DNA from: Artemia franciscana
Taxonomy: Eukaryota > Arthropoda > Branchiopoda > Anostraca > Artemiidae
Assembly (NCBI RefSeq): GCF_032884065.1
Contig: NC_088882.1
Span: forward strand, 37,430,519 to 37,494,518
Length of the DNA: 64,000 nt
Reading direction: 5' to 3'
Shown: positions 20,437-28,829 of the stretch, in pieces
Layout of the letters: each line of letters begins with the position of its first letter
How positions within the stretch are numbered: the stretch's first letter is position 1
Program-made: the position numbers and the translations under genes
Notes under the pieces: generated by a model
Told to the model about the DNA's origin: nothing
Seen by the model: only the letters and a program-made list of their open reading frames with translations
The model's database searches: none

Positions 20437-21603
20437 ATGGCAGTTTTTGGCTTGCAGCCCGAAATCAAAGATTTCGACGAAATCGTACAATATCAGGCTG
20501 GAAGATACATAAGCAGTAATGAAGCTGTTTGGCGAATTCTTTCATTTCCGATACATGAACGTAGTCCAGCTGTTGTTCACTTAGCGGTACATTTACAGAA
20601 TGGTCAACGTGTTTATTTCTCGGAAACCAACGTGCAACAAAGAGCCCTGAATCCACCGGATACAAAATTAACAGCTTTTTTTCGCTTTGCAAAATTAAGT
20701 CAGTCGACGGCCAACCTACCATCTTCAAAGATACCACGATAGGAAGACTACACCGTTCATCCCAATCAACATGAATGCTTCTTTCTACGCCTGCTTTTGG
20801 TGAATGTACCCGGTCCGACATCCTTTGAGTATTTGAGAACTGTAAATGGTACTATACATGACACTTACCGTAGTGCATGCCAAGCTCTGAATTTATTGGA
20901 GAATGACCAACACTGGGATAACTGCATCAATGACGCGTGCGAAACGTCAACCCCAAGTCAAATTCGTGCATTGTTTGGCATCATTTTAACAACTTGCTCT
21001 CCATCAGCTCCTACAGAGTTATGGGAAAAATATAAGTCAAAAATGTCCGAAGATATACTCCATCGAAAACAGTTAGAGACGTCAGATATGACTTTTGATT
21101 TTACATCAGAAATTTATAACTACACTTTAGTTATTATAGAAGATTTGTGCGTACGTATGGCAAACAAACCTCTTCAGGATTTGTGAATGCCTTCACCTAA
21201 CCGTATCGCTGCTGTTTCGACATGTGTAGAATTGGATCGTGAACAAAGTTACAGTACGAGTGATCTATTGTCGTATGTACAAAATAACATTTCCAAGTTA
21301 ACGTCGGAACAAAAAGACATTTATGATACGATAATGCATTGTGTGCTTGCGGGAGATTTCAGGCAAACATTACCTATAATACCTAGATCAACTCCTGCAG
21401 ACGAAATGAATGCTTGCCTGAAAAATTCTAATTTATGGGCACACGTAAAAATATTGAAATTAACTACAAATATGCGTGTCCGATTGCAAAACGATGACTC
21501 TGGTCAAACATTTTCAGATCAATTGCTGGCAATTGGAAACGGAAAGCTCCCAGTAGTGGGAAAGCCAAGAATGTTGTATATTCGCAATTTTTACGTAGTT
21601 TGA
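20437..21603 (+). pseudogene. Helitron 1 Rep-helicase remnant
   Basis: Fragments in order: VQYQAGRYISSNEAVWRILS and HLAVHLQNGQRVYF (20437-20700), the linker between Rep and helicase in Helitron proteins; a deletion with frameshift near 20700; FLRLLLVNVPGPTSFEYLRT and LWEKYKSKMSEDILHRK (20797-21186); a TGA at 21184 where the sister copy has GGA; then LTSEQKDIYDTIM joined directly to LAGDFRQTLPIIPRSTPADE (21187-21603). That last junction deletes Walker A and Walker B. The Rep HUH nuclease domain is also absent. The product would be inactive. Confidence 0.8.
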
Positions 21604-21689
21604 AACACATATATAAATCTATCTATATTCACAGGTGGGACACAGGGACACAACTACAATGGTGCGTAACTAATATGGTGCGTAACGAC

Positions 21690-21773
21690 TTACGCGCGCG
21701 GGGGGCTTGGGGGGCGCGAAGCGCCCCACCAACTAGGTGTTGGGGTGGCGCGAAGCGCCACCCCAACAGCTAG
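21690..21773 (+). other. Doubled Helitron 3' terminus (two hairpins, two CTAG)
   Basis: The first GC hairpin, GGGGGGCGC-GAA-GCGCCCC, is followed by ACCAACTAG. Immediately after comes the second, GTTGGGGTGGCGC with its partner, followed by AGCTAG. Each looks like a complete Helitron terminator. The same arrangement is present in Helitron 2 at 50513-50596. Confidence 0.85.
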
Positions 21774-22132
21774 TTTTTTATAAAATTTTTGGACTAGGCC
21801 AATGAAAATTCTATGAATACTCTCATTAATAGAATAAAAAAGATGATTAGTATTTGCCTGAATGTGTCCTTTTTGTCACTATTTACAAGGAGTCTTGTAA
21901 TAAGAGTCCTAGGGAGGGTACATCAAAGAAAACCAAATTCAAATGATGGTAAGAGACCATATTTTATTGAGGTTTCTAGGTTTTCATTTCTTTTTTTTTC
22001 TCATAGACAAGTATTTTTTGAATTATTTGAATTTAAAATTTTTTCGTGTAAATAAAGAAGCAATTAGTGATTTTTTGTTTTATGCTGCATATATTATTAC
22101 GCTAGAATCTGTATAGTTTTTTTTTCTTATAG
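21774..22132 (+). repeat. B2 unit upstream intron, paralogous to 18790-19154
   Basis: Shares GACTAGGCCAATGAAAATTC-like and CTCTCATTAATAGAAT stretches, CCTAGGGAGGGTA and AAGAGACCATATTTTATT with the sequence before exon B1. This shows that B1 and B2 were duplicated with their introns before Helitron 1 inserted at the junction. Confidence 0.8.
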
Positions 22133-22291
22133 GAGTTGAGGATCCTACATCGATTGACACCAGTACCCCCATGGAAACATCAGATTGTACTCCATCATTT
22201 GAACATCGAAATCCATCTGTGAATATTTCACCCAGAAATTCCATATTAGCGTCTGAGCTGGGTCCTAACAACGGGGATAACAATGGCGAAG
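22133..22291 (+). CDS. Zinc-finger gene, tandem exon B2 (159 bp, phase 1-1)
   Basis: The acceptor TTTTTTTCTTATAG ends at 22132 and the donor GTAAGA starts at 22292. The 53 codons start GVEDPTSIDTSTPMETSDCT and end GPNNGDNNGE. Length, frame and splice phase match B1 exactly. The protein differs from B1 mainly by conservative and acidic-to-polar changes. It is open throughout. Confidence 0.65.
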
Positions 22292-22607
22292 GTAAGATTC
22301 AACTTACAACGTTTTAAAATCAATTTTAGTCAGAAGTAACGATGTTTGAAGACGATTTTGATTATTAACAAAACGGGAAACATTGTGTAAGCTTTCTAGT
22401 ATTTCATTGCATGTCCAAAAGGAAACATTGTGTAAAGTTTTCCACTTTGTTTCAAAAGTTCTATATAAAGGCTGAATTTCTATTCCAGAACATTGGAATA
22501 TAAAGGATTTTAATTTTAAACACAGAACAATTGCGAGAACCAATTCGATGAACTAATGCGAGAACCAATTAAATTAAATACTCTATCTAATTATAGTATT
22601 TCTTCAG

Positions 22608-22634
22608 AAAAGCCCATAGAGCAGAGTGCTACAC
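22608..22634 (+). CDS. Possible 27-bp micro-exon
   Basis: TATTTCTTCAG precedes 27 bases that read EKPIEQSAT in phase 1, followed by GTAAGC. The length is a multiple of three, so inclusion would keep the frame. A set of nearby GTAAG words (22635, 22645, 22657) gives alternative donors. Nothing else supports it. Confidence 0.2.
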
Positions 22635-22879
22635 GTAAGCACACGTAAGTAACACGTAAGTAAGCTCAAGTATTTAACAGGCTAATGTAATTATTTTCTT
22701 TCAGATCTAAATTCCAAACACATAAGTTTTTCAACCTTCCACAATCGATAATGTTACGCCAGAAGCTACTTTTTCTACTCTTGCTTTCCTAATTTATTTC
22801 CTGTCATGTCTTGTTTCAAAACTTCCATATGAAGGCTGAATTTCTATTCCAGATCGTTGGAAAATAAAGAATTTTAATT

Positions 22880-23215
22880 TAAACACAGAACAATTGCGAG
22901 AACCAAAGTACCTTGTGAGGCTTTTTTTCATTTTTAAATGTTTCACCGAGTCTGTAAAACTCTGATACTTTTTCTCTGTAATTTCTAGAAAATGGTCGCG
23001 AGTTAGTATAAATCTGTAATCTTTTTATAAAAAGGGGATCTCTTTTTATGAAAATTGAATGAATAATTAGTTCGACACGAAATCTGTGAATAAAATTCTG
23101 ATTCCTCAACTTAGTGTCGTAATAACCAAATGGTTGAAACATGTGTTGAGGCCTCTTGTTTTGTCTCATTTTTCAAATTTGTCACTTTTTTTTAGTTTTA
23201 TTTGTACTGGGTACA
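22880..23215. repeat. Intron repeat R3, copy 2, second half inverted
   Basis: 22880-23010 is in the same orientation as 19541-19680 and 24534-24675. 23053-23215 is the reverse complement of 19710-19870 and 24703-24858 (TTCGACACGAAATCTGTGAA here versus TTCACAGATTTCGTGTCGAA there). One half was flipped after duplication. Confidence 0.8.
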
Positions 23216-23280
23216 TTATAAAGAATGCCTACTATAGTTTTATTATTTTCTGTCTGTTCAATCATTTATTTTTCTTGTAG

Positions 23281-23433
23281 AAGCGTAAGATACTTTACCA
23301 ATTCATAGTGAAAAGCTCTTGGAAATTTATAATTCTAAATTGTCGTCTGAACCTCAAAATATTTCCATCAGTAGTTCACCCGTATCTTCCAGTTTAACAT
23401 CCGAGTCAGATTCCCAGGAGCCTGATAGCGAAG
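23281..23433 (+). pseudogene. Tandem exon C (153 bp, phase 1-1) with an early stop
   Basis: The acceptor TTATTTTTCTTGTAG ends at 23280 and the donor GTATAT starts at 23434. In phase 1 the exon reads EA-stop-DTLPIHSEKLLEIYN and ends SESDSQEPDSE, ready to join a G codon like its relatives. The third codon is TAA where exons A1-A3 have GAA (E-x-E-D). Otherwise splice sites, phase and the Ser/Asp-rich style are kept. Either the exon is dead or its inclusion truncates the protein before the fingers. Confidence 0.55.
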
Positions 23434-25044
23434 GTATATTTAAAACTAATGTGTTATGAATTCAGTTTAAACAAGAAAAAACGTCGATTGTTTTTCAATT
23501 TTTAAAAGCACTTAAATAGCATTTCCAAATGCTTGTAATAAGGCTAAGTTGGCATTTTGAATCCTAGTAAATGACATTAAAGTAATTTAAATGTAAGGCA
23601 AGGAAAAATGTGAGACGAAACGTGCTTCTTGCGAGATTATTGTAAGGTTTAAGGCACCTGCGCATCACAGGCAAATTAAATTTGTTATTTCCCCCCATTT
23701 TGCCAATTGGAATGTCTTTGCCATGATAATCTAGCAGAGCTCAGCTGTGATGATTAAAAGTGCGCAGTCTGGCAGTTTTTGCAACTTTTCAGGAGAGCCA
23801 AAAAATAGACAAATATTTGGTGGCTGTTGTCGCTCAAGGATGAGACTAATGAAGATTAATGGAATATAACCTAAACTAATTTTTCATGCTTTTCTGGGGG
23901 GTTTAAATTAAATTTAAATTCTCTGAGCGAATTCAAAATTGTTCCTTTATATGCCGCATGTCGTCTTTTTCTATAGATAAGATAAACCTCTTCTGTCAAA
24001 AGTAATCTGAGCAAATTCAAAATTAATTTATTTCTAGTATAACATGCCAGTTTAAATATGGCCAGTTTAAACATGGTTGGTTTTTTCAATGTTCTTTTTT
24101 TCGGGAGGAAAGGACTAAACATCCCTACACTATCAATTGTGTTTTTAGACGTCTTAGAGGGAATAAATATGTTATTTTTTAGGGCAAATGACCATAATCT
24201 AGAGTTAAAGGCTTTCTAACCTTTCTCTGTTTATAAACATATTTTATACATACTTTCAACACTTTTACAAATACAGAAGAGAGAATAATGAGGAATTTTT
24301 TTCCCAAGAAAGAATTATGGAAAGGCTGTGTGGTCTTAGTCATTTTCGTCATCTTCGACATCATTGACTTGGAACAGAAAGTTTTAACAAATTTCAAGTG
24401 ATACTAAAAATGTTCTGGTCTCTCATTGTCCAAAAAAGCATGTCCAAAAGGAAACATTGTTTAAAGTTTTTTGTTTCAAAGTATCCATATGAAGGCTGAA
24501 CACATTTAAATTTACACATTTAATTTAATTTAAACACAGAACAATTGCGAGAACCAAAGTGGCTTGTGAGGCTTTTTTTTTTCATTTTTAAATGTTTCAC
24601 CGAGTCTGTAAAGCTCTGGTACTTTTTCTCTGTAATTTCTAGAAGACGGTCTTGAGTGAGTATAAATCTGTAATCTCCTGATATTTCTTATTATAAAAAA
24701 ACAATGTACCCAGAACAAATAAAACTAAAAAAAGTGGACAAATTTGAAAAATGAGACAAAACAAGAGGCAGCTACACACGCCTCGACCATTTGGTTATTA
24801 CGACACTAAGTTTAGAAATCAGAATTTTATTCACAGATTTCGTGTCGAAATAATTGTTCATTAATTTTTTTTTTAAATCTTTAGAAAAAACCAATTTAAG
24901 TATTCTGAGCGAATTCAAAATTGTTTCTTTATAAGCTGTATGTCGTCATTTTCTATAGATAAGGTAAACCTCTTCTGTCAAAAGTAACCTGAGCAAATTC
25001 AAAATTAATCCGTTTTTGACGTATATCTCTTTCTCTCTTAACAG
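23434..25044. other. Intron with internal repeats
   Basis: Contains R3 copy 3 (24534-24870) and a direct repeat pair: 23921-24036 and 24905-25010 share GAGCGAATTCAAAATTGTT and AAACCTCTTCTGTCAAAAGT. No additional exon is convincing. Confidence 0.6.
24534..24870 (+). repeat. Intron repeat R3, copy 3 (empty of Helitron)
   Basis: Collinear with 19537-19879. Its right end runs from GTCGAAATAATTGTTCATTAA directly into a T-run, the place where copy 1 carries Helitron 1. Confidence 0.8.
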
Positions 25045-25102
25045 AAAAGAAGATAAATGCCATTATAGCTTCATTAGAGAATTCGGTTCTGTCAAAACTG
25101 GC
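25045..25102 (+). CDS. Possible small exon or alternative last exon
   Basis: CTCTTTCTCTCTTAACAG is a strong acceptor. In phase 1 the frame reads EKKINAIIASLENSVLSKLA. A GTATGT donor at 25103 would leave phase 2, which fits none of the good acceptors before the finger exon (all phase 1). Read through, the frame continues for about 27 codons to a TAA, so it could be an alternative terminal exon. Confidence 0.25.
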
Positions 25103-25501
25103 GTATGTCTATACACTTACTTCGCAGCCAAGCTGTTTTAATACTATTTCATTTGTTCTTTTTATGACCTGTTTTGTGTTTTAACTGGATGTATTATTTA
25201 TCATTTTTAATTAATAGCTGGCGAATGATTTATCATTGCATACTTTGTTTGTCTTCTGTTTTATGTGATTTACGATTCTCTCGCCATTCTACTTCTTTTT
25301 TCTGAAAAAAGCCAATTCTTTCTGAACAAGCTGTCAATATTAATTTTTTACAGCTATTTTAGTTGTTTTAGTGCCTGTTTATTTGATCTCTTTTTGGCTT
25401 ATCTAATCATATTTTATATTATTAAAGGGTTAATCCGCTCTGCAGTGCACTGTTCGGACGGAGTTACTCTACCGCAACTCTCAGGCCCCAAACTGGTCGT
25501 T

Positions 25502-26452
25502 ATGGTGAGAAAACTGACAAAAGAGGCTATAGAAGAATTAACAGCAGGTATTTGGCGATGTATTTCCTGTGGAAAAGTAGAGACATCATTTTTGATGCTA
25601 GATCTTCACATAGACACTGGATGTGAAGAACTATCACCAATAGAATGTGATGTATGTCCAGCCGTGGTTCATGATTACAGAGACTTTGTTGTTCACAATA
25701 TGGAGCACCGAATGGGGGAGAGAAGAAAATGTGCCATTTGTTTACGAGAATTTATTGGTGATATGAGGGAGCATCTTATTTTACAGGGGCACTTTTCACC
25801 GGATGTCTCTGAACTAGACTTGCAAGGGAATGTGTCGCTAGTTGCTTTACAGAATCCATCTACAAGCGTTTTTTTAAACTTTGTTGCATCAGAAACTGAA
25901 GCGAAAGACTTAAACAGTGAGAAAACTTTTTTGAATAGTCGCTTGTTTAGGAAAAAGCAAAGGAAATTAAAAAGACATCAGAGAACACATGCTGGAAAAA
26001 AACCTCATAAATGTGATGTATGCCAGAAGAGCTTTTCCAAACAGGCTAGCCTTAGAGCACACCAAAGAGTACATACAGGTGAGAGACCATATAAATGTAA
26101 TTTATGTCAGAAGAGTTTTTCTGAATCAGGCTCTTTGAAATTACACAAAAGAGTTCATACAGGTGAGAGGCCCTATAGATGTGATATATGTCAGAAAAAA
26201 TTTTCACTATTAGGCCATTTGAAAAGGCATCAAAGAGTACATACAGGCGAGAGACCATATAAATGCGGTGTGTGCCAAAAAAGCTTTTCTGCACCTGACC
26301 ATCTGAATAGACACAAAAGAGTACATACAGGTGAGAGACCATATAAATGTGATATATGTCAGAGGAGCTTTTCCATATCAGGCAATTTGAGAAGGCACCA
26401 AAAAGTACATACAGGGGAGAGACCATATAAATGTGATGTAGCAAACAATTAG
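25502..26452 (+). CDS. C2H2 zinc-finger protein, terminal exon
   Basis: From ATG 25502 the frame gives 316 residues. Upstream in-frame acceptors ending at 25427, 25445 and 25484 are all phase 1 and match exons A-C, so the ATG may be internal. Three divergent fingers come first: C20-C23-H36-C41, C49-C52-H65-H69 and C77-C80-H91-H97. After an acidic spacer and an orphan half finger (LKRHQRTH) come five canonical fingers from C171 to H303, joined by HTGERPYKC linkers. Residues at helix positions -1, 2, 3 and 6 are K-A-S-A, E-G-S-L, L-G-H-R, A-D-H-R and I-G-N-R. A sixth finger is cut after YKCDVANN by a TAG. The family binds DNA in the nucleus, usually as a transcription regulator. I cannot name an orthologue. 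Confidence 0.9.
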   Translation: MVRKLTKEAIEELTAGIWRCISCGKVETSFLMLDLHIDTGCEELSPIECDVCPAVVHDYRDFVVHNMEHRMGERRKCAICLREFIGDMREHLILQGHFSPDVSELDLQGNVSLVALQNPSTSVFLNFVASETEAKDLNSEKTFLNSRLFRKKQRKLKRHQRTHAGKKPHKCDVCQKSFSKQASLRAHQRVHTGERPYKCNLCQKSFSESGSLKLHKRVHTGERPYRCDICQKKFSLLGHLKRHQRVHTGERPYKCGVCQKSFSAPDHLNRHKRVHTGERPYKCDICQRSFSISGNLRRHQKVHTGERPYKCDVANN

Positions 26453-27753
26453 TGTTTTCCATGTGTATTTATTTTTTTGGTCTTGGATATTTTTAAATAT
26501 TTGTTTGTTAGTTTTTATTTGTCTTTTTTTTATATACAGTAAATCACGATATTTGTGAGAATCTAATTTTATTTTGGTTATGATCCCAAACCCAATCAAA
26601 ATCAAGCCACAAAAAAGCAACGAAAACTAAACGCAAGTCCCAAGTATTTAAGAATAAAATAGCCTATATTAATAAATATTTGTAGTAATATATGCAAGAT
26701 ATTTTGAATTTTGGAAAGGCATGTTAATAATTGTATATGTTTCCGCTACTGAATGATAGAGTCAAGACTGTGTGTCCGTAAAATATTTCAAATATACAAA
26801 ATCGTGTTAATAAATTAGAGTATTTAACTCAGAGCCATTTCTTAGCTCACTAGCCAAGATCAAATGAGGTTTAATAATTTTAACTTAGTAGGTTTTTGTA
26901 GTTTAATATTAAATATTTTAACAGGGAAAAAATCTTGAAGGACACACTGGCTCGGTTATGCTTTGATGTGTTCTCCTCTAGGTCCACCCTCCCTCTGTAT
27001 TTCTAAGCAACGCCTGTTTTGGAGTATTTTATTGAAAAATTACTTTTGCTATTTTCATTGAAAAAAGAACGACGAACTAAATTACAAGCCATGACCAAAT
27101 GAAGTTTAATAATGTTAAAGGCTTGAAAAGGGCTAAAATATCTTTGCGAGTATCGGTTATATGACTTTTAGCTGCTTCAAAGATCTTTTGAAATATGCTT
27201 TTCCCCAGATTGCACCACTGGCTTATTTGCTTGTAATTCTATTTGAAATGTAATAGATCGCTTTTTAAGTTTGCAAGGGAATGCTTTTTCGATTATTTTT
27301 TGCTAGAATATAACTTAAATAATTCTACGATTGGTAATTTCAAGCTTCAGTTGTTGTATTTTCTTTTCGTTTAAGTCAAATGCCATCGTAATTTTTAGCA
27401 TTTTCTTATTTAATTTAATTGTTTTGTTTTTGTAATTATTTTTGCTAAAATATCTTTGTGAGTATCGGTTATATGACTTTTAGCTGCTTCAAAATAAATC
27501 TAGATTTGTGGCTTGATCGTGGCTGCCAAGCTGGCAGATGGACAAAAACAGTACTGCAAATCTATCTTCAACAATTGCCTGCTAGTCCACTGCCTCTGTA
27601 CTGCCTTTGTTTGGGAATTGAACTTTTGAATTCTTCTGAATCCAATGATTTTTGTCTCATAAAAAAAGGCTTTCAAGAAAAATAAGGCTATATTTTGCCT
27701 TACTTATAGTTTTACTAATATGTTTTGTTGGTGAGATATTATCTGTGATAGCT
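26453..27753. other. Downstream of the zinc-finger gene; one direct repeat
   Basis: AT-rich. 27134-27183 and 27447-27496 share TAAAATATCTTTG and GAGTATCGGTTATATGACTT then TTAGCTGCTTCAAA, with one mismatch. An AATAAA lies at 26654, a possible 3' end signal for the zinc-finger transcript. No gene was seen. Confidence 0.45.
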
Positions 27754-28815
27754 ATGTCGGAGAAAGTAGTTTGGAATGTGATATTCAACTTTTTTAAATT
27801 TTGCTCGAAAAGCTGGAAACAAGAGTGATGAGATAAGTCATAAAGCATGTGAGTTTTTTACGAAGGACGATATAATTAAGGCTAAGAATATACTGTGGTC
27901 TTCTGCTCACTACACAAATAGAGTGTCAATTAAAAAGTGCCGAAGTCAATATTAACGAGATGTTAAAGGTACTTGAACTTTGTGAGCATCGTAACATGGA
28001 GCTGCCAGTCTTAATAAGCTAGACGATTTCATGAATAAGGGCCCTCCCGCCCCTTCGATTGTTCCTACAGTTACTGAAACAAAGCCCTCATATGCACTGG
28101 TACTCAAGAATTTGCCCTCTGACCTCAGGAAGTCAGATTTGAAGAAAGGCTTTTTGCAAAAAATTTGTGACAGAGAGTGCTCTAAAATTGTTGAAGTTCA
28201 GCCCGGAAAATATAAATTGGCGGGTTGTTACAGCTAGCAAGGCTGATGGAGAAACTCTTGTTGGGGTCTTTCAGAACTCCGATAAATCTCTTTCTGCAAC
28301 AATCAGGAGCCCCTCTCAAGTCGGTATCGCTCGATCTGTCCCCAGCGATATAAATGACGATGAACTTTGCGCACTGATTCCGAAATGTGTCAGGTCAAAA
28401 CAGATTGACAATAACCCCTCGTTTTGCCTGAAATTTGAAACCAAAGTTCACATTTTGAATGCAATAAAAATTCCTCAGTCATAGACTATGAGAGGATCAA
28501 AGTAGCTGAGTATCTCACCCTCCCAGTGAGATGTTTCAAGTATCAAGCTTATGGGTATATAACCTACAGTGGGAAAAATGAAGCTATTATCGTAGTCTGT
28601 GGTGACCGCGGTCATTCAAGCTTCAAAACATCTCCTCGTCAAACCCCCAAGAAATGTGCATTGTGCAAATCACAAGATTATCCCTGTTATACTTTCAAAT
28701 GTCAAGTTGCTCAAGGGCTATTAAGTAAAGTTAAGTCAGTAAATAGCTCGAGCCTTAAGTCTCTTATCGTGGAATATCGATGGCAAAGTGGTTTACAAAG
28801 GCCTAGTTCTCTCTG
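27754..28815 (+). pseudogene. LINE ORF1 (zinc-knuckle protein), frameshifted
   Basis: Starts MSEKVVWN at 27754. Then, after a frameshift, DEISHKACEFFTKDDIIKAK; after another, MNKGPPAPSIVPTVTETKPS and YALVLKNLPSDLRKSDLKKG (28031-28237). It continues in the next frame to IARSVPSDINDDELCALIPK (28167-28484). A Cys/His cluster (RCFKYQAYG, CGDRGHS, CALCKSQDYPC) at 28526-28720 is a degraded set of nucleic-acid-binding knuckles. The overall order matches ORF1 at 42.15-43.26 kb. ORF1 proteins coat LINE RNA. Confidence 0.75.
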
Positions 28816-28829
28816 AACTTTTTAAGTAC

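Larger units (their letters stand above)
19880..21773 (+). mobile_element. Helitron 1, non-autonomous, with both termini
   Basis: The 5' end TCTATATATATAAAAATAAG follows an A at 19879; the 3' end CTAG (21770-21773) precedes a T at 21774, the A/T target expected for Helitrons, without target duplication. The 3' end has the hairpin GTTGGGGTGGCGC-GAA-GCGCCACCCCAAC just before AGCTAG. The equivalent intron repeat at about 24855-24870 lacks the insert and reads straight from TTGTTCATTAA into a T-run. It carries broken pieces of the Helitron helicase, so it depended on another copy for movement. It lies in sense orientation in the intron between exons B1 and B2. Confidence 0.9.

Noticed and set aside
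19534-24718. Three similar minus-strand frames ending WFSQLFCV at 19534-19719, 22879-23169 and 24530-24718, as a conserved antisense gene
   Set aside because: They lie in recently duplicated intron repeats, and most base differences between copies change the amino acid, so there is no sign of protein selection.
26052-26462. 136-residue minus frame opposite the zinc fingers with repeated HIYMVSHLYVLF
   Set aside because: It is the antisense shadow of the repeated finger linkers.
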